Assembly (NCBI RefSeq): GCF_000721075.1
Contig: NZ_JOEQ01000030.1
Location: 1 to 64,000 of the forward strand
From: Streptosporangium amethystogenes
GTDB lineage: Bacteria; Actinomycetota; Actinomycetes; Streptosporangiales; Streptosporangiaceae
DNA length: 64,000 bases
Reading direction: 5' to 3'
Shown here piece after piece: positions 35,569 through 44,743 of this stretch. The notes below the pieces were generated by a model. That model did not search any database and was not told the origin of the DNA. It worked only from the letters and a program-made list of their open reading frames with translations. The position numbers were made by a program, and so were the translations under genes. The first letter of the stretch is position 1. Each line of letters begins with the position of its first letter.

Positions 35569-37062
35569 ATGCTGACATTTCGTGCTCTCGGACCGTTCCA
35601 GGCGCGCCACAACGGCGCGCTGCTCGATCTCGGCGGCCAACGCCAGATGGCGGTGCTGGCCCGGCTCCTCGTAGCCGGTGGCCGCGCCGTCCCGGTGGCC
35701 ATGCTGATCGACGAGCTGTGGCCGGGTGAGCCTCCCACCCAGGCCCTGTCGACCATCCAGGGATACGTGTCGCGGCTGCGGCGTGCCCTGGAGCCCGGCC
35801 GCGCGCCGCGGGAGGAGGCCGAGGTACTGGTCTCCGCCCCGCCGGGCTACGCGCTGCGCGCCTCAGCGGACCAGGTGGACTCCTGGATGTTCGAGAACGC
35901 GGTCAAGGCCGGTGGCGAGCCCGCCGAGGTGTGGAATCGCCTGGAGGCCGCCCTCGCGCTCTGGCGTGGCCCGGCCCTGGCCGAGTTCTCCGACCTGCCG
36001 TGGGCGGTGGCCGAGGCGGGCCGGTTGGAGGAGCTGCGGCTGATCGCGGTCGAACGCCGCGCCGACGTGGGACTCCTCCTCGGTCACTCCGGTGCCCTGG
36101 TCGCCGACCTGGAGGCGCACGCCTCGGCGCACCCGCTGCGGGAGGAGGCCTGGCGGCTGCTCGCGCTGGCCCTGTACCGCAACGGCAGGCAGGGAGACGC
36201 GCTGGGAGCGCTCCGACGGGCCAGGGGGATGCTCCGCGACGAGCTCGGCCTCGACCTCGGCGCCGCCCTGCAGCGCCTGGAGTCCGACATGCTGACCCAG
36301 GCCGTTCACCTCGACCCGCCCGCGGAGCCGGTCGCCGCGCGCCCGGCGGAACCGGCGGCACCACGCCCGACGGCCACCGAGGAGCGGGCGCGGGCGCTGC
36401 CCGGACTGCGAATCGTGGTGGTGGACGACCAGGCCCTGGTCCGCACCGGCCTGCGCGTGGTGCTGGACAGCGAGCCCGGCTTCGAGCTCGTCGGGGAGGC
36501 GGAGGACGGCGAGCAGGCGATCGCCGTGGTCCGGGAGACCGCTCCGGACCTGGTGCTGATGGACATCCAGATGCCCAGGCTGGACGGGCTGACCGCCGCG
36601 CGGCGGATTCTGGCCGACGAGGCACCGCCGAAGGTCGTCATGATGACCACCTTCGGCACGGACGACAACCTCTACGCGGCGCTGCGCGCGGGGGTGAGCG
36701 GGTTCGTCCTCAAGACGTCGGCGCCCGAGCAGCTCATCACCGCGATTCGAGCCGCGCAGGCCGGGGACGCGCTGATCGACCCCGCCGTCACCACCCGCCT
36801 GATCGCGGCCTTCGCCGGGCGCACCAACCCGTCCGCGCCGCCCGGCCTCGCCGGTCTCGGCGACGCGGACCTCGACCTGATGAAGCTGGTCGCCAGAGGG
36901 CTGACCAACCGGCAGATCGCGGCGACCCTCGCGGTCTCCGAGCGGTCGGTCTCACAGTCGGTGGTCAAGCTGCTGGACCACCTCGGACTGTTCGACCGGG
37001 CCCAGCTCGTCGTCACCGCGTACGAGTCCGGGCTGGTCAACCCCGGCGACGTGGGCAGATAG
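35569..37062 (+). CDS. SARP/BTAD regulator fused to receiver domain and LuxR-type HTH
   Basis: The 497-residue product joins two regulator types. Residues ~1-95 are an OmpR-like DNA-binding domain of the SARP family (LGGQRQMAVLARLLVAGGRA, STIQGYVSRLRRALEPG, SAPPGYALRA). Residues ~100-245 are the bacterial transcriptional activation domain (WRGPALAEF, HPLREEAWRLLALALYRNGR). After a Pro/Ala linker, residues ~280-400 are a receiver with acidic VVDDQ, phospho-acceptor LVLMDIQMP (Asp332), Thr in MMTTF and Lys in VLKTS. Residues ~425-490 are a LuxR-type HTH (LTNRQIAATLAVSERSVSQS). A TTG at 35524 in frame has a better ribosome site and would add 15 residues. It lies between two paralogous kinases. 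Two DNA-binding domains in one phospho-regulated chain are unusual. Confidence 0.85.
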   Translation: MLTFRALGPFQARHNGALLDLGGQRQMAVLARLLVAGGRAVPVAMLIDELWPGEPPTQALSTIQGYVSRLRRALEPGRAPREEAEVLVSAPPGYALRASADQVDSWMFENAVKAGGEPAEVWNRLEAALALWRGPALAEFSDLPWAVAEAGRLEELRLIAVERRADVGLLLGHSGALVADLEAHASAHPLREEAWRLLALALYRNGRQGDALGALRRARGMLRDELGLDLGAALQRLESDMLTQAVHLDPPAEPVAARPAEPAAPRPTATEERARALPGLRIVVVDDQALVRTGLRVVLDSEPGFELVGEAEDGEQAIAVVRETAPDLVLMDIQMPRLDGLTAARRILADEAPPKVVMMTTFGTDDNLYAALRAGVSGFVLKTSAPEQLITAIRAAQAGDALIDPAVTTRLIAAFAGRTNPSAPPGLAGLGDADLDLMKLVARGLTNRQIAATLAVSERSVSQSVVKLLDHLGLFDRAQLVVTAYESGLVNPGDVGR

Positions 37063-37064
37063 CG

Positions 37065-39161
37065 ATGCACCTGCGGGCACGGGAGCACGGCCGGGTACTC
37101 GACGGCGTCGGCGACGTGCCCAGACGGGCCGTCGACGTGCTCACGGTGCCCGGCGGGCCCGCCATGCCGCTCGCGCGCACTCTGCTGCGCTCACCACGGC
37201 GGCTCGCCGCCGTGGTGATGGCCGCCCTCTCCGTGGGACTCATCGTCGGCGGGGTCGCGCTCCGCCTCGAACTGCCGCCCGAGTGGCAACCTGAGCTGGA
37301 CGGCACCCCCCAGCTGACGGCGGGGCTGATGTTCCCCGTGGTCGGTGCCTTCCTGCTGGCCCACCGCTCGCGTCCGGCCACGGCATGGCTGATGTGCGTG
37401 GGCGGCATGCTGTGCGCGATCGACATCTTCTCCGAATCGGTGCTGTTCGCCTTCGCCGCGGCGGGAGACATGGACGCGGCCGGCTACCTCCGCTGGCCCA
37501 TGGTCACGAGCCACCACGTCGGCGGGATCCTGCTGGCGGTCATACTCCCGCTCTACTCCCCCGACGGCCGGCTGCCCTCCCGGCGCTGGCGGCCGTTGGT
37601 GGCGGTCAGCGCGGTCACGGCGGTGACGAGCACGCTGCTCGACCTCACCCGCCCGACACCCGAGCAGGCGAGCTACCCCTGGCCGCGGGTCATTCCCAAC
37701 CCGCTCGCACTGGAGGCCACGGCCCCCTACAGCATGGCCGCACGTCAGGCGACCGCCCTTCTGATATCACTCCTCGCGTTGCTGGCGCTGGTCTCCCTGG
37801 TGTTGCGCTTCCGGCGGGCCGGCCCCGTACTGCGCCGGCAGATCGCCTGGCCGCTGTTCGCGTTCGCCATCTACGTGGCCTGCCTGCTCGCCGGACCCGA
37901 GTGGTGGCTGATCGCCGCGATCTGGGCCGGGCTGGTCCCGGTGGCCATCGCCCTCTCCGTGCTGCGCTACCGGCTCTACGGCATCGACACCGTGATCAGC
38001 CGCGCCTTCGTGGCCGCCGGGCTGATCTTCACGGTCAGCGTCATCTACGCGGTGGGCGCGGTCGCCGGGCTGGCTCTGTCGGGATATGACCGAATCGGCG
38101 GCCTGATCGCGGCCCTGCTCGCCGGAATGATCTTCCATCCACTCCGGCACAGGCTCAGGAGCCTGGTGGACCGGCTCATGTACGGCACGCACGGCGACCC
38201 GCAGGTGTTCGCCGCGCGCCTGGCCAGGGAGGTCCGCGAGACCGAGCCGACCAACGCGCTCGCCGCCGTCGCCGCGGTGGTCAAGGACGGGCTGAGCGTC
38301 ACCGGGGTGGCGGTCGAGGTGTACGAACCCGGCGCCAGGCAGATACAGGTCGGCCTGCTGGGCCCGGCGCCACGCGGTGTGCCGCTGGTCTGGCACGGCG
38401 AGCCGGTCGGGCTGCTGCTGCTGGGCTCCCCCGGCCCCCGCAGGTTCGCCGCGGCGCACAACGACCGCCTGATCGCGGTGGCCACGCCGTACGTCGCCGA
38501 CGTGGTGCACGCGGTGCGGATGACCGCCGACCTGCAGCACTCCCGGGAGCGCATCCTCAGCGCCCGCGAGGAGGAGCGCCGCCGCCTGCGCAGGGACCTG
38601 CACGACGGGCTCGGCCACGCGCTGACCGACATGGCGATGGCCATCAACATGGCCAGGATCAGCCTGCGCACCGCCCCCGACTCCGCCGACCGGCTCCTGA
38701 CGGAGCTGCGCGACGGCATGGACGCGGTCAGCGAGGAGATCAGAGAACTGGTCTACGGCCTGCGACCGCCCACCCTCGACGATCTGGGCCTGGCGGGGGC
38801 CGTGCGGGCCCTCGCCCAGGAGGGCACACCGAGGGTCGCCGTGGAGACCGAGGGCAACCTGTCGGACCTGCCCGCGGCAGCCGAGGTGGCCGCCTACCGC
38901 ATCGCGCAGGAGGGGCTCACCAACATCCGCAAACACGCGAGGGCCAGCTCCGCGACCATCTCGCTGCGGCGCGGGGAGTCGCTGGTGGTGCGTGTCCAGG
39001 ACGACGGGCACGGGCTGCCCACCGGCCCCCGCTCGGGAGTCGGGCTGCTGTCCATGCGCGAGCGCGCCGCCGAGCTGGGCGGGACCTGCGTGATCGGGGC
39101 GGCCCCCGGCGGCGGCACGGTCGTGGAGGCCGTGCTGCCGATCGCGACCGAACGCCGGTAA
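37065..39161 (+). CDS. NarL-type sensor histidine kinase, multi-pass membrane (paralogue)
   Basis: The product of about 698 residues has an N-terminal cytoplasmic stretch, around eight membrane segments and a HisKA_3 helix with RRDLHDGLGHALTDMAM (His513). Its HATPase domain has IAQEGLTNIRKHA and VQDDGHGLP. It starts two bases after the stop of the SARP-receiver gene. A start 33 residues later (ATG near 37164) is also possible. It is a diverged duplicate of the kinase at 33531-35483. The pair may sense different cues and feed the same regulator, or form heterodimers. Confidence 0.88.
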   Translation: MHLRAREHGRVLDGVGDVPRRAVDVLTVPGGPAMPLARTLLRSPRRLAAVVMAALSVGLIVGGVALRLELPPEWQPELDGTPQLTAGLMFPVVGAFLLAHRSRPATAWLMCVGGMLCAIDIFSESVLFAFAAAGDMDAAGYLRWPMVTSHHVGGILLAVILPLYSPDGRLPSRRWRPLVAVSAVTAVTSTLLDLTRPTPEQASYPWPRVIPNPLALEATAPYSMAARQATALLISLLALLALVSLVLRFRRAGPVLRRQIAWPLFAFAIYVACLLAGPEWWLIAAIWAGLVPVAIALSVLRYRLYGIDTVISRAFVAAGLIFTVSVIYAVGAVAGLALSGYDRIGGLIAALLAGMIFHPLRHRLRSLVDRLMYGTHGDPQVFAARLAREVRETEPTNALAAVAAVVKDGLSVTGVAVEVYEPGARQIQVGLLGPAPRGVPLVWHGEPVGLLLLGSPGPRRFAAAHNDRLIAVATPYVADVVHAVRMTADLQHSRERILSAREEERRRLRRDLHDGLGHALTDMAMAINMARISLRTAPDSADRLLTELRDGMDAVSEEIRELVYGLRPPTLDDLGLAGAVRALAQEGTPRVAVETEGNLSDLPAAAEVAAYRIAQEGLTNIRKHARASSATISLRRGESLVVRVQDDGHGLPTGPRSGVGLLSMRERAAELGGTCVIGAAPGGGTVVEAVLPIATERR

Positions 39162-39197
39162 ACCTTCTGCCCCTTTCGGGGCTCTAACTCCGTGGTT

Positions 39198-39216
39198 CAA
39201 TTCCTTCAAGGAATTG
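39198..39216. promoter_or_regulatory. perfect 19-bp palindrome upstream of TolB-like gene
   Basis: The sequence CAATTCCTT-C-AAGGAATTG is a perfect palindrome with one centre base, 16 bases before the TTG start at 39233. It is AT-rich in a GC-rich context. An operator is more likely than a terminator; the regulator is unknown. Confidence 0.55.
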
Positions 39217-39232
39217 GACCGAGGAGATCTTC

Positions 39233-40138
39233 TTGAAGTACTGGGCACTGGCCGCCGGCGCCGCACTCGCCGTGTCTGCCACCGCCACCCCCGCGGTGGC
39301 CTCACCCCGGACTGCCTCACCTCAGACGGCTCCCGTAGCGGGCGCCGTCTACTTCCGTTACGCCGGCAGCGGGGTCGAGGCGCTGACCCACCGGGGAGGC
39401 TGGAGCCGCCTGTCCGCCGGGGACGGGGCCTTCGCCGGTCAGTTCGCGGTCGCGCCCGACGGCGGCAAGGTCGCCTGGATCGACGACAAGAGCAGGCTGC
39501 ACGTCAAGTCGGCCGCCGGGGACAAGGTGATCGCCAAGAACGCCGCCTACGGCGCCCCCTGCCTGACCCCCGCCTGGACCGCCGACGGCAGGCGGATCGC
39601 CTACCCGGTGCGGGGCACCGCCAAGGCCACCACCGTGGCCGTGGTCGGCGCCGACGGCAAGGGTCTGTCCAATGCCGGCAAGACCCTCGGCCCCTGTCAC
39701 CTGACCTGGTCGGCCGACGGCAGGACTCTCGCCGGATACGCGGGCGACGTCAACGGCGTCTACCTCCTGGATACCAGGCGGCATGTCTCCAACCGCACCC
39801 CCGGCATCAAGCTCGCCAACCACCTGGAGAGCCTGTCACCCGACGGCCGCAGGGTGGTGGTCAACGCCATCGGCCCCAACGCCCCGGCCGGTGACGGTTC
39901 CTGGCCGCTGTCGTTCTCCCCGTCGATCTACGACACCAAGACCGGGGCGAAGGTCGCCATCCCGGTCAAGGGCCGGCTGCTCGGCGCGCGTTACCTGCGC
40001 GACGGCCGCCTGGCGGTCCGCGTCAAGGGCACGACCGCCAACACGATCGTGATCCTCTCCCACGCGGGCAGGGAACTCCAGCGGGTGACCGAGCCGGTGG
40101 GGGCGAGGAACCTCGGGCTGGTCGGGGTCCTCGGCTGA
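39233..40138 (+). CDS. secreted TolB-like beta-propeller protein
   Basis: The 301-residue protein begins with a signal peptide (KYWALAAGAALAVSATATPA, probable cleavage near AVASP). The mature chain repeats TolB/WD-like blades such as FAVAPDGGKVAWIDD, PAWTADGRRIAYPV, LTWSADGRTLAGYAG and ESLSPDGRRVVV. About five to six blades are visible. The start is a TTG with GAGGAG in front. It is presumably an extracellular binding protein. It follows the kinase cluster but has its own promoter region, so a link is only possible. Confidence 0.75.
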   Translation: MKYWALAAGAALAVSATATPAVASPRTASPQTAPVAGAVYFRYAGSGVEALTHRGGWSRLSAGDGAFAGQFAVAPDGGKVAWIDDKSRLHVKSAAGDKVIAKNAAYGAPCLTPAWTADGRRIAYPVRGTAKATTVAVVGADGKGLSNAGKTLGPCHLTWSADGRTLAGYAGDVNGVYLLDTRRHVSNRTPGIKLANHLESLSPDGRRVVVNAIGPNAPAGDGSWPLSFSPSIYDTKTGAKVAIPVKGRLLGARYLRDGRLAVRVKGTTANTIVILSHAGRELQRVTEPVGARNLGLVGVLG

Positions 40139-40161
40139 CGCCTCCTGGTGACCCGCGCGTT

Positions 40162-40199
40162 GCCCGTCGGACGGCGACATCGAACGCCGGCCGACGGGC
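40162..40199. terminator. hairpin after TolB-like gene
   Basis: Arms 40162-40170 and 40191-40199 pair perfectly and continue into an inner pairing with a one-base bulge on each side, giving a stem of about 14 bp. Confidence 0.65.
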
Positions 40200-40273
40200 G
40201 ACCGGCCCGCAGAACCCAGAACGTGCCGTTCTCGTCGCGCCTCACCGGCTTCCCGGACCTGGACCGCGCCTTT

Positions 40274-40293
40274 CATCCTGATATAGCAGGATG
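40274..40293. promoter_or_regulatory. short inverted repeat upstream of nadE
   Basis: CATCCTG (40274-40280) and CAGGATG (40287-40293) flank the AT-rich core ATATAG about 70 bases before the nadE start. In actinobacteria NAD genes can be repressed by NrtR or NadQ-like proteins; this site resembles an operator but I cannot name the regulator. Confidence 0.35.
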
Positions 40294-40363
40294 TATGGGG
40301 AAAACGTGTCCGGAGGGATCACCTGAACGGTGATCCCGTGGTACGTCCCAATAGGATGGGCAC

Positions 40364-42145
40364 GTGGCTCAACTCCGTATCGCCCTGGCCCAGAGCAATC
40401 CCGCCGTCGGCGACCTGGCCGCCAACACCGACAGGCTCGTCGAGTGGACCCGGCGCGCCGCAGACCGCGGCGCGCACCTGGTCGTCTTCACCGAGATGTT
40501 CCTGACCGGATATCCCGTCGAGGACCTGGTGTTGCGCACCTCGTTCGTGGAGGCGTCGATCTCCGCGGTCGAGGAGGCCGCGCGACGGCTGAACGAGGCG
40601 GGACTCGGCGAGATCCCGGTCGTCGTCGGCTACGTGGACCGCGCGAACCTCGCCCCGCGTACCGGTCAGCCCAAGGGCGCCCCGCTCGACGCGGCGGCAC
40701 TGCTCCACCGGGGCCGGGTGGTCGTCAAGACCGCCAAGCACCACCTGCCCAACTACGGCGTCTTCGACGAGTACCGCTACTTCGTCCGCGGTGACCGGCT
40801 GCCGATCTTCCGGCTGCACGGCGTCGACGTGGCGATCGCGGTCTGTGAGGACCTCTGGCAGGAGGGCGGCCCCGTCGCCGTGGCGGCCGAGGCCGGAGCC
40901 GGGCTGCTGGTGGTGCCGAACGCCTCGCCGTACGAGAAGGAGAAGGACGACGTACGGCTGGCACTGGTGGCCAGGCGCGCCCGCGAGGCCGGTTGCGCCC
41001 TCGCCTACGTCAACCAGGTCGGCGGCCAGGACGAGCTGGTCTTCGACGGCGACTCGCTCATCGTCTCCTCCTCCGGCGAGCTCATCGCGCGCGCGGCGCG
41101 CTTCTCCGAGGAACTTCTGGTCACGGACCTGGAGCTGCCCGAGGCCAGGTACGGAGGACTCGGGGAGTTCCAGGTGGACGCCGGGGACAACAGCGTGATC
41201 ACGGTGGAGCGGCTGGAGCTGTCGCCCCGCACCCTGGAGCCGTACGAGCCGGAGCCCCCAATGCTCGCCGAGCAGCTCGACGACACCGCCGAGATCTATT
41301 CGGCGCTGGTCCTCGCGGTCCGCGACTACGTCGCCAAGAACGGCTTCGGGTCGGTCATCCTGGGCCTGTCCGGCGGCATCGACTCGGCGCTGACCGCCAC
41401 GATCGCCTCCGACGCCCTCGGCCCCGACCGGGTGCACGCGGTGCTGATGCCCTCCCGCTACTCCTCCGACCACTCGCTGAGCGATGCCCAGGAACTGGTC
41501 GACCGGCAGGGGATCAACGCCAGGACCGTGCCGATCGCCGACATCGTCACCGGCTTCGAGAAGGAGATCGAGCTCTCCGGCCTGGCCGCGGAGAACCTCC
41601 AGGCCCGGGTGCGCGGCATGCTCCTGATGAGCCTGTCCAACCAGCACGGTCACCTCGTCCTCACCACCGGCAACAAGAGCGAGCTGGCCACCGGTTACTC
41701 CACCCTCTACGGCGACTCCGCGGGTGGCTTCGCGCCCATCAAGGACGTGCTCAAGACCCTGGTCTGGGAGCTGTCGCGCTGGCGCAACGCCCAGGCGGGC
41801 CGCTCGGGCGAGTTCCTGCACCCCTTCGCGGTGCCGCCGATCCCGGAGAACTCGATCGAGAAGGAGCCCAGCGCGGAACTCCGCCCCGACCAGCGCGACA
41901 CCGACTCCCTTCCCGAGTACGGGGTCCTGGACCGGCTGCTGGGCGACTACGTCGAGCAGGACATGGGCTCGGCCGAGCTGATCGCCGCCGGACACGACCC
42001 CGCGCTGGTCGCCCGGGTGATCCGCCTGGTCGACCTGGCCGAGTACAAGCGCCGCCAGTATCCCCCGGGCCCCAAGATCACCCCCAAGAACTTCGGCCGC
42101 GACCGCCGCCTCCCCATCACCAACCATTGGCGAGAGAAGATCTAA
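40364..42145 (+). CDS. nadE: glutamine-dependent NAD+ synthetase
   Basis: The 593-residue enzyme has an N-terminal nitrilase-type glutaminase domain (catalytic Glu in FTEMFLTGYP, Glu44; Lys in KHHLPNYGVFDEYRYF; Cys in IAVCEDLWQEGG) and a C-terminal synthetase domain with the P-loop LGLSGGIDSALT. It converts deamido-NAD to NAD using glutamine-derived ammonia, the last step of NAD biosynthesis. Length is normal for the two-domain form. The start is a GTG at 40364. Confidence 0.95.
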   Translation: MAQLRIALAQSNPAVGDLAANTDRLVEWTRRAADRGAHLVVFTEMFLTGYPVEDLVLRTSFVEASISAVEEAARRLNEAGLGEIPVVVGYVDRANLAPRTGQPKGAPLDAAALLHRGRVVVKTAKHHLPNYGVFDEYRYFVRGDRLPIFRLHGVDVAIAVCEDLWQEGGPVAVAAEAGAGLLVVPNASPYEKEKDDVRLALVARRAREAGCALAYVNQVGGQDELVFDGDSLIVSSSGELIARAARFSEELLVTDLELPEARYGGLGEFQVDAGDNSVITVERLELSPRTLEPYEPEPPMLAEQLDDTAEIYSALVLAVRDYVAKNGFGSVILGLSGGIDSALTATIASDALGPDRVHAVLMPSRYSSDHSLSDAQELVDRQGINARTVPIADIVTGFEKEIELSGLAAENLQARVRGMLLMSLSNQHGHLVLTTGNKSELATGYSTLYGDSAGGFAPIKDVLKTLVWELSRWRNAQAGRSGEFLHPFAVPPIPENSIEKEPSAELRPDQRDTDSLPEYGVLDRLLGDYVEQDMGSAELIAAGHDPALVARVIRLVDLAEYKRRQYPPGPKITPKNFGRDRRLPITNHWREKI

Positions 42146-42212
42146 CGAGGTCTGAGAACGTTTCTGGGTATCGGACTCCCCTGACGGGAGAACGATCAGT
42201 AAAGTCGGCAGG

Positions 42213-42689
42213 GTGCGTCATGTCGTGGGATGTGCCCTGTTGCTTCTACTGGTGGCCGGCTGCACAGGCAGCGGCCCCACCCTCGACGAGGCCGCCCAGG
42301 TGCTGGCCACGGATATGAAAAAGATTGAACCCTTCTATCCGACGACAAACAAGAAAACGGTCGACAGAACCGGCAAGGAAAAAAGCGACTTCGCGGTTTG
42401 CGCCAAAGACGAAACCGCTCTCCGATCTTATGAACTCAGCAGCGATTTCGGCGAAGACAGCCCGACTCCTCCGGACCAGCGCGTCGAATCATTCAGCCTC
42501 CTCCTTATGGAGGAGCTTAAAAGAATCGGCTACGAAGTCGACCGAGAGTCCAGTTGGGCACGCCCCGGGCGGACCATCGGCGTTTTGCACAAAAAAGAGC
42601 CAGGAATTACCATCATTCTGGTCGCGCAGGACTCCCGGCCCAACGTAGAGATCATCGGAAAGACCGACTGCATATTTGAAAGCCGGTGA
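42213..42689 (+). CDS. lipoprotein of unknown function
   Basis: The 158-residue product begins with a lipoprotein signal (RHVVGCALLLLLVAGC; lipobox LVAGC) at a GTG start. The mature chain is polar and has two further Cys (FAVCAKDE and KTDCIFES) that could form a disulfide. Base composition is AT-richer than its neighbours, suggesting transfer. The stop codon abuts that of the convergent WXG-like gene within one TGATCA. I do not recognise the family. Its position facing a WXG100-like operon allows an immunity role, but that is speculative. Confidence 0.65.
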   Translation: MRHVVGCALLLLLVAGCTGSGPTLDEAAQVLATDMKKIEPFYPTTNKKTVDRTGKEKSDFAVCAKDETALRSYELSSDFGEDSPTPPDQRVESFSLLLMEELKRIGYEVDRESSWARPGRTIGVLHKKEPGITIILVAQDSRPNVEIIGKTDCIFESR

Positions 42690-42980
42690 TCACAGAGGGG
42701 TTCGGGAAAGACGAGCCTGCTCTCGAAGTCGCGAAGCGGTCCTCCTCAGGTTGCGCGCAGCGCCATGACACTGTTCCGCAAGCCGCATGATATCCGACCG
42801 CCTTTGAATTACATCGGAATTGAAACGCTGAGCCGATGGCCCGATCCAGACCGAACCATCAACAGCCGAATCGGTCTTGACTCGATCAAAGATCGTTTCA
42901 AGGTTCTTGACGTATCCCTCAAGTCGATCAGCCAGTAGTTCCTTCTCTTCGGCTTGGCGTAGCAGTTCATTTGGCCCCAT
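42690..42980 (-). CDS. WXG100-like protein
   Basis: The 96-residue all-helical protein has the central W-x-G turn in SVWIGPSAQRF between two long helices, the signature of WXG100/ESAT-6-like secreted proteins. The ATG at 42980 is preceded by GGAGG at the right distance, whereas the ATG six bases earlier would be too close to it. It overlaps nothing but follows the 586-residue gene immediately. WXG100 proteins usually form helical hairpin dimers and travel through type VII secretion. No type VII ATPase is in the window. Confidence 0.7.
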   Translation of the reverse strand: MGPNELLRQAEEKELLADRLEGYVKNLETIFDRVKTDSAVDGSVWIGPSAQRFNSDVIQRRSDIMRLAEQCHGAARNLRRTASRLREQARLSRTPL

Positions 42981-42982
42981 GA

Positions 42983-44743
42983 TCATCCTCCACGCGCGTC
43001 GAGCGCGGTTTTCAAAACCGGCTCAAGCCGCCCGTAGAACAGATCCCTGAGCTGTCGAAGGTCCGAATCCCCAAGTGGTGGATAACCATGGGCCTGCCGG
43101 GAGGCGCCAAGGGCGGCCACCTGAGCATCGACCAGGACCTCAACCAGATCCGAGGCCTCTCCCGGCCTCTCTCTATCAAGGATCCCCTCAATCGCGCTCT
43201 TCAGGTCGTTCTTTCCGACTATGTCGGTCACCTTTCCGGCCACCGTCTCCTTGAACACCCCACCGTCGATCACTTCGCCGAAGGCTCTTGCGGCAAAAAT
43301 ATCCAAAGGGAAAGTAAGGAGCTCTACGATGACCTTATCCGTTTCGTCGGCAGACAAATCAGCTTCGTGTAAACCACTGAAAAAAATCGACGCCAGCGCC
43401 CCCGACCTGACTACTTTTTCATAGAAAATTTCACGCTGACCTTTCCTGGCCTCCTCGGTTGGGGCATCACCAAACGGATGACCTTCCCCCAGATCGAGTT
43501 TCTTTAAAAATTCTCCATAACCATTCTTGAGCGGCATCAGCGCCCCAGGATTCTGCAGTAACCCTCCAAAGAAGTTTGAAATCTTTTCAGAGTCAAACTT
43601 CTGCCATTTCTGATCCGCACTGCGACCCGGAAACCTATCCTTTCGATTCCAGGTATCGATAAGTTCAGGAAAGTACTGCGAGATATGTGTGGCGAGCACC
43701 TGGCCGACTGGAGACGGGGCGGCCAGGGCGGGCCAGAAGCTCTTCCTGCTGTAGAGATCGATGATGTTGAACCAGGAGTCGCGACGGAGGGTGGCGTCTC
43801 CCGCGCCAGGCGCCAACGCCCTGTCCAGAGCGGTGGCGAGTAGTTTCTCGAAGCCCGTGTCTTCGAGGCCGTTCACCACCTCGGGCCGCAACAGCAGCGC
43901 CGCGTTCTCGGTTGAGGCCAGAAATCGCTGGGTCGCTCCCACATCCTGGCTCAGCGCCTTGGCCAGCCAGTAGATGTTCCAGTCCTTTCCCGATACGCGT
44001 GAGCCGCTGTACTGGAGCAGCTTGGCGCCGGCCGCGAGAACGAACCCGCGCGACTGGCGGGCCAGGCCGAGCAGCGCCGCCATGTCACCTACGGGAAGGT
44101 CACCCAGCGCCTGGTCGCGCAGGCTCTTGGGGAGGGCACCTGCCGCATCCACCGAGGCGAACGCCTCGGCCAGCGGTTTCAAGTCCTTACCCGCCTTCTT
44201 CAGGTTCCCGGGGCTGTAACCGCGCGGGTCGTTCTGGTTCCGCGCGCTCACCGCGGCGAAGATCGCACCGAAGGCGGTGGTGCCCAGTGCCGTCAGCAAC
44301 CCCGTCGAGTAGGCGGCGTCAACGGTCTTGCCTTGTCCCTCCCGGAGCACCCCCTGGACCTTCTCCCAGTTCTGAACACTGGGGTCCTTCAGGTAGTCAT
44401 GCCACGCCGCCAAGGTCCGCTTTCCGGCGAGTGTCCCCGCGTTCCGGGACGCGGCGGCGTCACCGAAAGCGAATTCGGCGGTCTTGAGGCCGCTTTTCGG
44501 CACCGTGTCCTCGACCCGCTCGATCATCTGGGTCCGCCAGGTCAGGTCCCGCTGCGCCTCGTCGAGAAACCGTCCGACGTTGTCCAGCACCTCAGCGCCG
44601 GGACCCGCCGGCCAGTCGGGACCCGCCTCGGCGATGGAGGCGGCCAATGAGGGTCTCAACACCCGGCCCCGTTGCGCGGCATCACCCATAGCGGTGATCA
44701 GACGTCGCGCCCCCGCTGGATCAATGCCGACAAACTCCACCAT
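42983..44743 (-). CDS. large helical protein, putative type VII-associated effector or partner
   Basis: The 586-residue protein begins with MVEFVGIDPAGARRLITAMG, an N-terminal helix-hairpin like those of LXG/WXG-associated substrates. One hydrophobic stretch (STGLLTALGTTAFGAIFAAV) lies near residue 160. The rest is predicted helical without a recognisable catalytic motif. The 3' half is noticeably AT-richer than the 5' half, suggesting a composite or transferred tail. An AAGGAGA site precedes the ATG at 44743. It is coupled to the WXG100-like gene downstream. Effector or scaffold roles are inferences. Confidence 0.65.
   Translation of the reverse strand: MVEFVGIDPAGARRLITAMGDAAQRGRVLRPSLAASIAEAGPDWPAGPGAEVLDNVGRFLDEAQRDLTWRTQMIERVEDTVPKSGLKTAEFAFGDAAASRNAGTLAGKRTLAAWHDYLKDPSVQNWEKVQGVLREGQGKTVDAAYSTGLLTALGTTAFGAIFAAVSARNQNDPRGYSPGNLKKAGKDLKPLAEAFASVDAAGALPKSLRDQALGDLPVGDMAALLGLARQSRGFVLAAGAKLLQYSGSRVSGKDWNIYWLAKALSQDVGATQRFLASTENAALLLRPEVVNGLEDTGFEKLLATALDRALAPGAGDATLRRDSWFNIIDLYSRKSFWPALAAPSPVGQVLATHISQYFPELIDTWNRKDRFPGRSADQKWQKFDSEKISNFFGGLLQNPGALMPLKNGYGEFLKKLDLGEGHPFGDAPTEEARKGQREIFYEKVVRSGALASIFFSGLHEADLSADETDKVIVELLTFPLDIFAARAFGEVIDGGVFKETVAGKVTDIVGKNDLKSAIEGILDRERPGEASDLVEVLVDAQVAALGASRQAHGYPPLGDSDLRQLRDLFYGRLEPVLKTALDARGG

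Noticed and set aside
35931..39161. single 1076-codon frame covering the SARP-receiver gene and second kinase
   Set aside because: Its first part is an out-of-frame Arg/Gly-rich reading of the SARP gene; the kinase begins at 37065.
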